This document shows positions 1 to 7,358 of a stretch of DNA of 57,698 bases, one piece after another. The first letter of the stretch is position 1. Each line of letters starts with the position of its first letter. The notes under the pieces are model-generated. The model saw only the letters and a program-made list of their open reading frames with translations, was not told the DNA's origin and did not search any database. The translations under genes and the position numbers were made by a program. This stretch comes from Clostridia bacterium (GTDB lineage Bacteria; Bacillota; Clostridia; Oscillospirales; CAG-272), in the NCBI GenBank assembly GCA_017483305.1, contig JAFULC010000005.1, positions 1-57,698 on the forward strand, in the 5' to 3' direction.

Positions 1-118
1 GTATGCACGCCGCCGCGTACACAGGTCCGCAAAGAGGACCGCGCCCCGCCTCGTCTATTCCGCAGACTACCCTGTAGCCCTTTTCGTGAAGCGAATTTTC
101 TATTGAATAATCAGGCAT
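1..118 (-). CDS. rnhB: Ribonuclease HII, N-terminal part (gene runs off the window)
   Basis: Reading the minus strand from an ATG at 118 gives about 39 codons that run out of the window. The segment [18 protein letters not shown] is the first catalytic motif of RNase HII: the acidic D and E of DEAGRG bind metal, and the enzyme cuts the RNA strand of RNA-DNA hybrids and single misincorporated ribonucleotides. The gene follows rbgA by 15 bp on the same strand, the usual rbgA-rnhB order in Bacillota. The C-terminal three quarters are outside the window, so integrity cannot be judged. Family assignment from this motif is secure. Confidence 0.88.
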   Translation of the reverse strand, partial: MPDYSIENSLHEKGYRVVCGIDEAGRGPLCGPVYAAACI

Positions 119-133
119 TTTGTCTACCTCTCG

Positions 134-1000
134 TTACTCTGTGATTCTGTCGAGCGTGATACGTCCGAGCTTTGCCGCGCGGAACTCGTCAAGCAGCATA
201 TCTGCGGTGCGCTCGGTGTTGATCTCGCCGCCCGAGATCAGAAATCCGCGCTTTTTGCCGATGTAGCAGAGCAGCTCGTAGTCGGTCATATCCGCAAAGC
301 TCGAGACCTCGCCAAGCTTGTAGCGCGTAGCAAGCAGCTCGGGATAAAGTGTTCTCATACGGTTGCAATACGCCATAGCGAGCTCCTCGATCTGAACGAC
401 GTCGTCCTTTATCGCGCCTGTCAAGGCGAGATTTTCACCCACCGTTCTATCCTCGAATTTGGGCCAAAGAATACCCGGCATATCCATAATATCAAGTCCG
501 ATGCCCGTGGAGAACCACTGCTTGTCTCTTGTTACACCCGGGCGGTTTTCAACCTTTGCCTTTTTGCTGCCCGAGAGCTTATTGATAAGAGTGGATTTGC
601 CCACATTGGGAATGCCCAGCACCATGGCATAAATGCGGCGGTTCATACCCTTGCTTTCGTAGCGCTCAAGCTTGTCGCGAAGCAGCTCCTTGATGGCAGG
701 GAGTATCCTCGAAAGCCCCTCGCCCGAAAGACAGTCAACGAGAATGCAGGACGTTTGCTCGGTGCTGTAATGCTCCTGCCAGAGCTTGTTCTGGACAGGG
801 TCGGCAAGCGACGCCTTATTGAGAATTATAAGCGAAGGCTTGTTTTCTATAAGCCTTGTGATCTCGGGGTTTCTGGAGGAATGGGGAATGCGCGCATCGA
901 GTATCTCAATAACAACGTCAACGTTTTTGAGATTTTCCGATATCATTCTCCGTGTTTTCGCCATGTGCCCGGGAAACCACTGTATCTGTTCAGATGGCAT
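134..1000 (-). CDS. rbgA: Ribosome biogenesis GTPase RbgA (YlqF)
   Basis: A circularly permuted GTPase needed for late 50S subunit assembly. The permutation is visible: the G4 motif NKAS (about residues 61-64) comes before the P-loop GIPNVGKST (129-137) and the G3 motif DMPG (173-176). The N-terminal IQWFPGHMAK segment and the DARIP motif are family hallmarks, and 288 residues is the normal length. The start is supported by a GAGGTGA ribosome site just upstream of the ATG at 1000. It lies between lepB (28 bp upstream) and rnhB (15 bp downstream) and is probably co-transcribed with them. Cytoplasmic, ribosome-associated. No missing motif seen. Confidence 0.96.
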   Translation of the reverse strand: MPSEQIQWFPGHMAKTRRMISENLKNVDVVIEILDARIPHSSRNPEITRLIENKPSLIILNKASLADPVQNKLWQEHYSTEQTSCILVDCLSGEGLSRILPAIKELLRDKLERYESKGMNRRIYAMVLGIPNVGKSTLINKLSGSKKAKVENRPGVTRDKQWFSTGIGLDIMDMPGILWPKFEDRTVGENLALTGAIKDDVVQIEELAMAYCNRMRTLYPELLATRYKLGEVSSFADMTDYELLCYIGKKRGFLISGGEINTERTADMLLDEFRAAKLGRITLDRITE

Positions 1001-1028
1001 AGATAGTCACCTCAATTTCTAAAAATGA

Positions 1029-1655
1029 TCAGTTAAAAACGGTAAAGGGGGAAAGACGGAAGACCGCACGACCGAGAATAGCATCCTCGTCAACGAAGCC
1101 AACGAGATAAGCGCGCGAGTCGGTCGAGCCGTTTCGGTTGTCGCCCATAGCAAAGACCTTGCCCTCGGGCACGTTCGCGATAAACCAGACCGTGCCGTCC
1201 TTGTCGGTGTGCACGCAATCCTTTTGGAAATCGCTTCGTATTGAGTATTTGCCACCCTTTAGGTAGACGTAATCCTCCTCGATAAGCTTTCCGTCAACGT
1301 AGACCTTGCCCTCGGTCAGATTGATCCTTATCTCCTGACCGCCAAGCGCAATAACACGCTTGACCAAGGGCTGAGTGTAATATTCGTTTGAAAGATGAAA
1401 AACGATTATATCGCCCTGCTTCGGGGTGTAGAAAAGATTGCTTGTGATAAGCCTCTCGTCGTTGAGCAGAGTGTTGTTCATCGAGTTGCCGTCAACTCTG
1501 CATATTCTGAAGCAGAAGGTAAACACGAGCAGGACCGCAAGCACGGAGATCGCAAGCACCTCGACGTAGTCGAAGACCCACTCGAGCACGCGGAGGCCTT
1601 TAGACTTTGGCGTTTCCTTTTGCAGCTCCTGATCCATATTCGGTTCGTTGTTCAT
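1029..1655 (-). CDS. lepB: Signal peptidase I
   Basis: Type I signal peptidase of about 208 residues that releases exported proteins from the membrane. One membrane segment spans roughly residues 31-52, followed by the catalytic Ser58 in DGNSM and the general-base Lys99 in VKRVIALGG; the late box GDNRNGSTDSR (about 171-181) is also intact. The open frame extends 16 codons upstream, but a GGAG site 7 bp before the ATG at 1655 favours that start (MNNEPN). Cytoplasmic N-terminus, catalytic domain outside. Placed between apgM and rbgA; lepB next to rbgA-rnhB is a common Bacillota arrangement. Confidence 0.95.
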   Translation of the reverse strand: MNNEPNMDQELQKETPKSKGLRVLEWVFDYVEVLAISVLAVLLVFTFCFRICRVDGNSMNNTLLNDERLITSNLFYTPKQGDIIVFHLSNEYYTQPLVKRVIALGGQEIRINLTEGKVYVDGKLIEEDYVYLKGGKYSIRSDFQKDCVHTDKDGTVWFIANVPEGKVFAMGDNRNGSTDSRAYLVGFVDEDAILGRAVFRLSPFTVFN

Positions 1656-1705
1656 AAAAACTCCATTCCGCCGCGCTGCGCGGCATAATTTGCCTCGTGG
1701 CAAGC

Positions 1706-2914
1706 TTATTTTTCAATGAAAATATCCATAAGTTTGTGACCGTGAGGCAGATAAAGTCCGGCTTCTGCCGCCTCGCTCTCGGAGAACGTCGCCCTGCCGA
1801 CCCTTTGTTCTGCCGAGGAGTAGATCATAAAGGGCACGGGCTCGATCGTGTGAGTGCGCAGGCGCGTGGGCGTGGGATGATCGGGAAGTATCATTATCTT
1901 GAAATCCTCGCCGCAGCCCTTCAGATATTCGTAAACGGGAGCAAGAATCTTGCCGTCTATCAGCTCAATAGCGCGCACCTTGTTCTCGACTTCGGCACGG
2001 TGACCGCACTCGTCGGGTCCTTCAACGTGAATATAAACGTAATCCGCGCCGTCCTTGAAGGCAGAGATCGCCGCCTGAGCCTTGCCGTCGTAATTCGTAT
2101 GTACGTTGCCGGTAGCACCCTCAACGTCGATCGATCTCATTCCCGCGCAAAGACCTATGCCCTTGATAAGATCGACCGCCGAGATGACCGCCGCATCAAG
2201 TCCCCACTTTTCCTTGAAGGAGGGAAGAGCGGGCTTTTTGCCGGGGCTCCAGAGCCAGATCGAGTTTGCAGGACGAAGACCGCGCGCGCGGCGCGCCTCA
2301 TTTACGGGGTGATGATTGAGAATATCCCAGCTTGCTTTCATCAGATCGTAAAAGACCTTGCCGTCCTCTCCCGAGGGCAGATAGTTCTTTATCGGCTGAC
2401 CGAGAATATCATGAGGGCGCATGAAATTGTACGTGTCGCAGCCGCCTCTCCAGAGTATGCAATGGCGGTAGCTGACTCCCGTGTAGAAGCGGCGAAGCTC
2501 GTTGCCAAGCTCCTTGTCAAGCGCCTTTATCAGCTCGTCCGCCTCGGCGGTGGTGATCTCGTCGGCGCTGTGGTCTATCATGATCTTTTCGTCATAATCG
2601 CCCTCGTCTGAAAGCGTGACTATATTGCATCGGTAAGCAACCTCGTCCTCTCTCATCTCAAGACCCATGCTGACCGCCTCAAGAGGAGAACGACCCTTGG
2701 AATAGACCTTGGGATCAAAGGAAAGTATCGCCATATTTGCCGTGTCGCTTTCAGGCACCATGCCCTCGGGTACGTTGGAGACCAAGCCGACCGTCGAGCG
2801 CGCGCAGAGCGCATCCATGTGCGGCTTATTTGCCGCCTCCATAGGAGTTTTGTTGCCGAGAGCTTCTATTTTTTCGTCAGCCATCCCGTCGGGGATCAGC
2901 ACTAAGTATTTCAT
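1706..2914 (-). CDS. apgM: Cofactor-independent phosphoglycerate mutase, archaeal (ApgM) type
   Basis: A 402-residue member of the alkaline-phosphatase superfamily, ApgM-type 2,3-bisphosphoglycerate-independent phosphoglycerate mutase, interconverting 3- and 2-phosphoglycerate. Metal and catalytic motifs are visible: LIPDGMAD at the N-terminus (Asp9), the nucleophile Ser57 in ESDTANMAI, and the C-terminal ILPDHPTPT metal site. Some members were proposed to be homoserine kinases, and sequence alone does not exclude that. The frame is open 53 codons further upstream, but GGAAAGGAAG before the ATG at 2914 and the family start MKYLVLIPDG decide the start. It has its own promoter at 2970-2998 and may be first gene of the lepB-rbgA-rnhB transcript. 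Confidence 0.9.
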   Translation of the reverse strand: MKYLVLIPDGMADEKIEALGNKTPMEAANKPHMDALCARSTVGLVSNVPEGMVPESDTANMAILSFDPKVYSKGRSPLEAVSMGLEMREDEVAYRCNIVTLSDEGDYDEKIMIDHSADEITTAEADELIKALDKELGNELRRFYTGVSYRHCILWRGGCDTYNFMRPHDILGQPIKNYLPSGEDGKVFYDLMKASWDILNHHPVNEARRARGLRPANSIWLWSPGKKPALPSFKEKWGLDAAVISAVDLIKGIGLCAGMRSIDVEGATGNVHTNYDGKAQAAISAFKDGADYVYIHVEGPDECGHRAEVENKVRAIELIDGKILAPVYEYLKGCGEDFKIMILPDHPTPTRLRTHTIEPVPFMIYSSAEQRVGRATFSESEAAEAGLYLPHGHKLMDIFIEK

Positions 2915-2969
2915 AATAATTTTAACTTCCTTTCCGTAGGAGCAATGAAAAAATAATACTACATTATAC

Positions 2970-2998
2970 ATTATACCACGACAAAGACAAGAAAACAA
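2970..2998 (-). promoter_or_regulatory. Probable sigma-A promoter for apgM
   Basis: On the minus strand TTGTTT (2993-2998) is followed after 17 bp by TATAAT (2970-2975), about 55 bp before the apgM start. It is divergent from the promoter at 3091-3119. Confidence 0.6.
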
Positions 2999-3090
2999 TA
3001 TTTTTTTCGCTTTTTTTAATATTTCTATTATAATGATAAATAAAATAGCTTCCATTTCACCGAAATTTAACATATTGACGATGATTTCTG

Positions 3091-3119
3091 TTGCAAATAC
3101 CGCCGTTTTATGATATACT
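3091..3119 (+). promoter_or_regulatory. Probable sigma-A promoter, extended -10
   Basis: TTGCAA (3091-3096), a 17-bp spacer, then TATACT (3114-3119) preceded by TGA, giving an extended -10. It lies 37 bp upstream of the hypothetical membrane protein gene at 3156. Confidence 0.65.
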
Positions 3120-3155
3120 TATATCGTAAATGCTAATTATGAAATGGAGATTAAA

Positions 3156-3824
3156 ATGAACGAAGAAAATAAATCGGGTATGATCCGTATGAATGCAAGC
3201 ACAAGAAAGAAAAATAAGATAATAATAATCTCTGTTTTCGCGGCGTCGCTCGTGCTCCTGCTTATCTGCTCGCTCATACCGGGATTGCTCAAAAATGACA
3301 ACGGCGGTAAGCCCGACAGAGAAGAATACACAGTCGATCCCTCCAAGCTTGCCGACACCAAGGAGGAGGACTTCGACATACTCGAGTACGAGGAATATCT
3401 GAAGTATGACCGCACTATACAGTATTGCTACACAGCAGGGGTGCAGGTCAGCGTCAACGACAAGACTCTGTCAAACTACGATGCGAGCTTCAGACTTATA
3501 TATGAGCTTATCGGCACGCTCATAGCAGGGGATAGCGACGCGTATAATGAGCTGGTGCACGAGGACGTCGGACACTTCGACAGCTTCACCCAGCAGCAGG
3601 TCTACGACGTGGTTATCACCAAGTATAGCGAGAGCACAAAGCAGAGCGAGACGGGAAGCTATTCCGAGTATGTCTACGTTGTCGAATATAAGATCCACGA
3701 AAACAACGGCACGTACAGAAAAGACATTGAATCAGATGCCAACCGCCCCCAATATTTCGTTATAAACGATAGCACGGGCGAGCTTTTGATAATGGATATT
3801 TTCAGTAAAACTCACGTGAACTGA
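3156..3824 (+). CDS. Hypothetical membrane-anchored protein
   Basis: About 222 residues, not recognised as a named family. A basic N-terminus (STRKKNK) precedes one membrane segment (about residues 21-44), and the remaining 180 residues are acidic and predicted outside the cell. The C-terminal part (a DNSTGELLIMDI-like ending, tyrosine-rich strands) resembles small alpha-beta domains of the NTF2 kind, but this is only an impression. An ATG at 3144 is in frame, yet the GGAG site lies inside those first codons and is well spaced for the ATG at 3156, which I prefer. It is monocistronic, with its own promoter at 3091-3119. Confidence 0.75.
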   Translation: MNEENKSGMIRMNASTRKKNKIIIISVFAASLVLLLICSLIPGLLKNDNGGKPDREEYTVDPSKLADTKEEDFDILEYEEYLKYDRTIQYCYTAGVQVSVNDKTLSNYDASFRLIYELIGTLIAGDSDAYNELVHEDVGHFDSFTQQQVYDVVITKYSESTKQSETGSYSEYVYVVEYKIHENNGTYRKDIESDANRPQYFVINDSTGELLIMDIFSKTHVN

Positions 3825-3890
3825 CGGCGTTTGTATAAAGTGCACTAATTTGAAGGCTCAAGTTTGTATAATAATTTTGTTCGAAAAGTA

Positions 3891-3919
3891 TTGACAATCA
3901 AGTGACCGCGTGATATAAT
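3891..3919 (+). promoter_or_regulatory. Consensus sigma-A promoter for the NfeD/SPFH pair
   Basis: Perfect TTGACA (3891-3896), 17-bp spacer, perfect TATAAT (3914-3919) with TG one base upstream (extended -10). It sits 63 bp before the NfeD-like gene and should be strong and constitutive. Confidence 0.85.
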
Positions 3920-3981
3920 TAAATCAAGATCAAACAATCGCGACCGATTGCTTGTCATCAGCACAGTAAGGAGGCTAAATT

Positions 3982-4425
3982 ATGGAAGAGTATTTAATGA
4001 CGATCCTATGGGCGATAATATTCGTCGCTGCCATAGGTATCGAAGCAGCAACGGCAGAGCTCGTGGCGATCTGGTTCCTTCCGGGAACGGTCGTCTCACT
4101 GATTTTGTCGCTTGTAGGCGTTGAGGAATGGGTGCAGGGAGTAGTCTTTGCGGTGATTTCGGTAGTGCTTTTCGTGCTTGCTTTCACGGTTATAAGAAAG
4201 CGCTTACTTAAAAAGAACGATTCAAAGACCGATACCGACCTTCTGATAGGTCAGCGAGCGAGAGTAGAGGAGAGCATCAGCAACCTCGAAATGAAGGGTG
4301 CGGTAAAGCTCGACGGAAAGGTCTGGAGTGCCCGTATGGTTGACGATTCAGAGACCGCCGAGGTTGGAGAATACGTTATCGTAGAAAGCATTTCGGGAGT
4401 AAAGCTCCATTGCAGAAAAATATAA
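3982..4425 (+). CDS. NfeD-like membrane protein (short form)
   Basis: A 147-residue protein with two to three membrane segments in the first 75 residues, then a soluble C-terminal domain (about 85-147; LIGQRARVEESISN, then GKVWSARMVDD) matching the OB-fold NfeD domain. Short NfeD proteins partner SPFH/stomatin proteins in membrane microdomains, and the next gene, 32 bp downstream, encodes exactly such a protein. The start is fixed by AAGGAGG 8 bp before the ATG. It lacks the ClpP-like protease domain of long NfeD proteins. The molecular function of the pair is thought to involve membrane organisation; nothing here shows a specific substrate. Confidence 0.88.
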   Translation: MEEYLMTILWAIIFVAAIGIEAATAELVAIWFLPGTVVSLILSLVGVEEWVQGVVFAVISVVLFVLAFTVIRKRLLKKNDSKTDTDLLIGQRARVEESISNLEMKGAVKLDGKVWSARMVDDSETAEVGEYVIVESISGVKLHCRKI

Positions 4426-4457
4426 TTTACATACTTAACTAAGAAAGGAAAATTATT

Positions 4458-5423
4458 ATGACAGCATCATTGTTTATGAACGTAATGGCTATGAATCCGG
4501 GTGCCATCGCTGCGATCGCGATAATCGGAGTTCTTCTTCTGATCATCATTATGTCCAACGTCCACATTGTTCCGCAGGCAAAGGCGTACGTTATCGAGCG
4601 TCTCGGCGCGTACCATACCACCTGGGGCACGGGTCTCCATTTCAAGATCCCCTTCATCGATAGGATCGCAAAGAAAATAAACAAAATGGAGCAGGTAGCA
4701 GACTTCCCGCCCCAGCCCGTTATTACCAAGGATAACGTAAGAATGCAGATAGACACCGTCGTGTTCTATCAGATCACCGACCCCAAGCTTTATTCCTACG
4801 GTCACGCGACCCCTATGACCGCGATCGAAAACCTCACCTCCACCACTCTCCGTAATATTATCGGTGAGATGGAGCTTGACGCAACGCTCACTTCTCGTGA
4901 TATCATCAACTCGAAGATGAGAGTGATACTCGACGAAGCAACTGACCCTTGGGGAATCAAGGTAAGCCGCGTAGAGCTCAAGAATATCATTCCTCCCAAG
5001 GAAATTCAGGATGCGATGGAAAAGCAGATGAAGGCAGAGCGTGAAAGACGTGAAGCTATCCTTCGTGCAGAGGGTGAAAAGAACTCTGCGATCCTTCTCG
5101 CAGAGGGTCGTAAGCAGTCCTTGATCCTTGACGCAGAGGCAGAGAAGCAGTCGCGCATTCTCCGTGCAGAAGCAGAGAAGCAGTCGCAGGTGCTCAAGGC
5201 AGAGGGTGAAGCGGAGGCGATCCTTAAGATCCAGCAGGCAACCGCAGACGGTATCAAGATGATCAACGAAGCGAAGCCGGGCGAGGGAGTTATCGCGATC
5301 AAGAGCCTCGAGGCACTTGAAAAGGTGGCTGACGGTCAGGCGACCAAGATCATCATCCCCTCCGAGATCCAGAACGTAGCAGGACTCGTAGCGTCCATCA
5401 AGGGCGTGGCTGAGGAGAAATAA
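4458..5423 (+). CDS. SPFH/band 7 (stomatin-like) protein
   Basis: A 321-residue SPFH-domain protein: one N-terminal membrane segment (about 13-33), the band-7 domain (about 35-200, with VIERLGAYHTTW and TLRNIIGEMELD), then a long charged coiled coil containing repeats of the type AEAEKQS (about 200-260), and a short C-terminal tail. Length and layout match QmcA/stomatin-type proteins, which oligomerise and form membrane scaffolds. An AAAGGA site precedes the ATG. It is co-transcribed with the NfeD-like gene from the promoter at 3891. The codon use is strongly biased and regular, suggesting high expression. Confidence 0.92.
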   Translation: MTASLFMNVMAMNPGAIAAIAIIGVLLLIIIMSNVHIVPQAKAYVIERLGAYHTTWGTGLHFKIPFIDRIAKKINKMEQVADFPPQPVITKDNVRMQIDTVVFYQITDPKLYSYGHATPMTAIENLTSTTLRNIIGEMELDATLTSRDIINSKMRVILDEATDPWGIKVSRVELKNIIPPKEIQDAMEKQMKAERERREAILRAEGEKNSAILLAEGRKQSLILDAEAEKQSRILRAEAEKQSQVLKAEGEAEAILKIQQATADGIKMINEAKPGEGVIAIKSLEALEKVADGQATKIIIPSEIQNVAGLVASIKGVAEEK

Positions 5424-5465
5424 TAACGTCACCCTCAAACGCGAAGCGCTCTTGAAAGTTTCGTT

Positions 5466-5615
5466 CAAGCCTTTTCAAAGGCTTGCGGGTACTTAGGGCG
5501 GAGCCCTGAGTCGCTCGTCGCAGCGAGCGAAATCCCTTATCGTTCGAAAGCGCCACAGAGGGGGAGCTTCGCTTTAGCGAAGCGTGGGGGAACCGCACAA
5601 GTGGGGGGTTCCCCC
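5466..5615. repeat. Intergenic array of short perfect hairpins, first array
   Basis: Non-coding stretch after the SPFH gene. It contains consecutive tight inverted repeats: 5466-5485 (CAAGCCTTTTCAAAGGCTTG), 5495-5507 (AGGGC/GCCCT, 3-nt loop), 5511-5530 (TCGCTCG/CGAGCGA), 5566-5583 (GCTTCGC/GCGAAGC, loop TTTA) and 5586-5615 (GGGGGAACC/GGTTCCCCC). An open frame on the minus strand through it looks spurious. The last hairpin has no T-run and is at best a weak terminator. The type resembles dispersed intergenic repeats; a genome-wide search would settle that. Confidence 0.6.
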
Positions 5616-5652
5616 TCTTCCATACATTTTCAACTATCATATAGGATCTCCA

Positions 5653-6192
5653 ATGAAAAAAATAACCTTTCTGATCTACACCTTTGTCATCGCAACCACG
5701 GGGATATTCGCGCTGATATTCAAGCAACACCTTGTTATAGGCCTCGAATCGTTAATTCCCATTGCTGTTATGGCGTATATGTTATTCATTGGCTATCAGT
5801 CGTATAAAGACAGAGTCTACTTCCGTCACGGCAGATGGCACAGCTATTCCGACTCCTTTGATTTCAAATATTCAAAAAATTCAAAGGGAGAAGGTAAATT
5901 TCAAATCATCGATTCGCGCGAAGGTCCCAATGTTGTTAACTTGATCTTGGGATATACGATGTTTATCGGAGCAGCGCTCAATATACCGTTGATCATCTTT
6001 GGTTCATTTATAATTAAAGCATTCAGCGTAGCGATCATGCTCGTAGCCTTAGGCGTGGGCATCGTAGCATCTCTCCCAATTGAAATAAAGGAAACCAAGC
6101 AAGCCAAGGAAGCAGAAAAAGCGAAATACGAGAAGTGGGAAAAGGAGCTTGAGGAGCAGAAAAAGCGCGAAGAGCTCGGCAAATGGAAATAG
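5653..6192 (+). CDS. Small membrane protein, tandem paralogue 1 of 3
   Basis: A 179-residue protein of unknown function. Two hydrophobic segments near the N-terminus (about 5-22 and 30-48), a polar middle region with tyrosines and basic residues, two more hydrophobic segments (about 95-140), then a charged, probably helical tail ending EELGKWK. The following two genes share this layout and the ending. The first 50 bases of coding sequence are identical to those of the next gene although the proteins diverge soon after. The open frame extends upstream into the hairpin array, but the shared MKKITFLIYTF beginning marks the start at 5653; the ribosome site (AGGATC) is weak. Confidence 0.75.
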   Translation: MKKITFLIYTFVIATTGIFALIFKQHLVIGLESLIPIAVMAYMLFIGYQSYKDRVYFRHGRWHSYSDSFDFKYSKNSKGEGKFQIIDSREGPNVVNLILGYTMFIGAALNIPLIIFGSFIIKAFSVAIMLVALGVGIVASLPIEIKETKQAKEAEKAKYEKWEKELEEQKKREELGKWK

Positions 6193-6238
6193 CCCATAAA
6201 ACAAATCGATTTCAATCACAAATAATATAGGCTTTACA

Positions 6239-6781
6239 ATGAAAAAAATAACCTTTCTGATCTACACCTTTGTCATCGCAACCACGGGAATATGCGCGCT
6301 GATCTTTAAGGAGCGTCTTAATATCGTCATCGATTCGCTTATACCCGTCGGTGTAATGACAATTCAATTCATTTGCGGATTGCTGATAAAATGCGACATT
6401 TACTATTCTCACGGCGGCAGACTTTTTCGCTTGGATGACACGGATTTCAAGTACAGAAAAAACGAGCGCGGTGAGGGTCAATTTGTTGAATCCGCGCCCG
6501 TCAGACCCGCGCCGAGTAAAAAAACACAGAACGTAATGGGATATTCTCTGATGCTCTGCGCGGTGTTTTACATTCCCTTTATATTCTTCTTCCCGATTAT
6601 CGCAAAATGGAGTAGCCCGGCTATCTTCTTTGTTTCGAGCATCTTGGGAGCATTGCTGAATATTCCCCACGAAATAAAAAAATTTAAGGCTGAGCTCGAA
6701 GACGAAAGAATCAGAAGCGAAGCACGCAGAAGAGAGCTCGAAGAGCAGAAAAAGCGCGAGGAGCTTGGCAGATGGAAATAG
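6239..6781 (+). CDS. Small membrane protein, tandem paralogue 2 of 3
   Basis: A 180-residue paralogue of the preceding gene with the same order: two N-terminal membrane segments, a polar middle (with an SHGGRLFRLDD stretch), two further membrane segments and a charged helix ending EELGRWK. The first 50 coding bases are identical to those of the gene at 5653, after which nucleotide similarity falls sharply. It starts 46 bp after its upstream paralogue; ATAGG is the only ribosome-site candidate. Its last codons (for RWK and the stop) contain the start codon of the next gene, so translation of genes 2 and 3 is probably coupled. Function unknown. Confidence 0.75.
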   Translation: MKKITFLIYTFVIATTGICALIFKERLNIVIDSLIPVGVMTIQFICGLLIKCDIYYSHGGRLFRLDDTDFKYRKNERGEGQFVESAPVRPAPSKKTQNVMGYSLMLCAVFYIPFIFFFPIIAKWSSPAIFFVSSILGALLNIPHEIKKFKAELEDERIRSEARRRELEEQKKREELGRWK

Positions 6782-7317
6782 TCAAAAAAACGAAGAAAAT
6801 ATTTAGAATATTCTTTGCCCTCGGCATAGCAATAATGCTGTTGACCGCTATTTCGCTAGCGGTATGCGCCCTCGCCTGTCCCTCGGCAGTCAACGTAAGC
6901 TTTACCTCTATATTTCCTCTGGTGATGGTCGCGTTTTTGGGGGTGAATGTTCATACCGGCTTTCACGGAGAAATAAGAGATATGGATCGCCATAATGTCA
7001 AGTATTCGAAGCTTGGTGGTAAGGGATACTTCTATCGTCCTCCTCCGGAAAGAAGGAAATATCCTGAATTGGGCTGCGTGGCGCTGTTTTTGACATCGCT
7101 ATACCTGCCTCTTATCTTTTTCTTTTCCGATGACGTCAAATTTTCAGCATGTACGATCTCAATAATGGTATTATTTGCGGTTTCGCTTGTTCTGGCCCCG
7201 ACGTTAGCGATTATAGCCGTGGTGAATAGGGTGAAAAAGCGAAAAAAAGAGAACGAGGAAGCCGAGAGATTGCGCCAAGATCAAGAACGCTCTGAAGAAC
7301 TTGGAAGATGGAAATAA
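6772..7317 (+). CDS. Small membrane protein, tandem paralogue 3 of 3
   Basis: A 181-residue protein, the most divergent of the three but with the same four-segment membrane layout and the same C-terminal ending EELGRWK after a charged helix. Translation begins at an ATG inside the last four codons of the preceding gene (10-bp overlap), so the N-terminus reads MEIVKKTKK rather than MKKITFL. The middle region carries a histidine-rich VHTGFHGEIRD stretch. Transcription ends at the hairpin at 7324-7356. No enzymatic motif is visible and I do not recognise the family. Confidence 0.72.
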   Translation: MEIVKKTKKIFRIFFALGIAIMLLTAISLAVCALACPSAVNVSFTSIFPLVMVAFLGVNVHTGFHGEIRDMDRHNVKYSKLGGKGYFYRPPPERRKYPELGCVALFLTSLYLPLIFFFSDDVKFSACTISIMVLFAVSLVLAPTLAIIAVVNRVKKRKKENEEAERLRQDQERSEELGRWK

Positions 7318-7323
7318 CCCATA

Positions 7324-7356
7324 AAAAAACACGGAAGCATAAGCTTCCGTGTTTTT
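7324..7356. terminator. Bidirectional rho-independent terminator
   Basis: Inverted repeat of about 14 bp with loop ATAA (7339-7342), flanked by an A-run on the left and a T-run on the right. It serves both the membrane-protein trio (plus) and the convergent PBP5-like gene (minus), which ends at 7359. Confidence 0.85.
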
Positions 7357-7358
7357 AA

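Noticed and set aside
1697-2611. A 304-codon plus-strand frame opposite apgM
   Set aside because: Complement of a well-supported enzyme gene with no ribosome site or motif.
4467-5468. A 333-codon minus-strand frame through the SPFH gene
   Set aside because: It is the complement of the repetitive coiled-coil region; its Cys/Leu-rich composition is that of a shadow frame.
5398-5730. A 110-codon minus-strand frame after the SPFH gene
   Set aside because: It runs through the hairpin array and the start of a plus-strand gene, has no ribosome site, and its low-complexity sequence looks like translated repeat.
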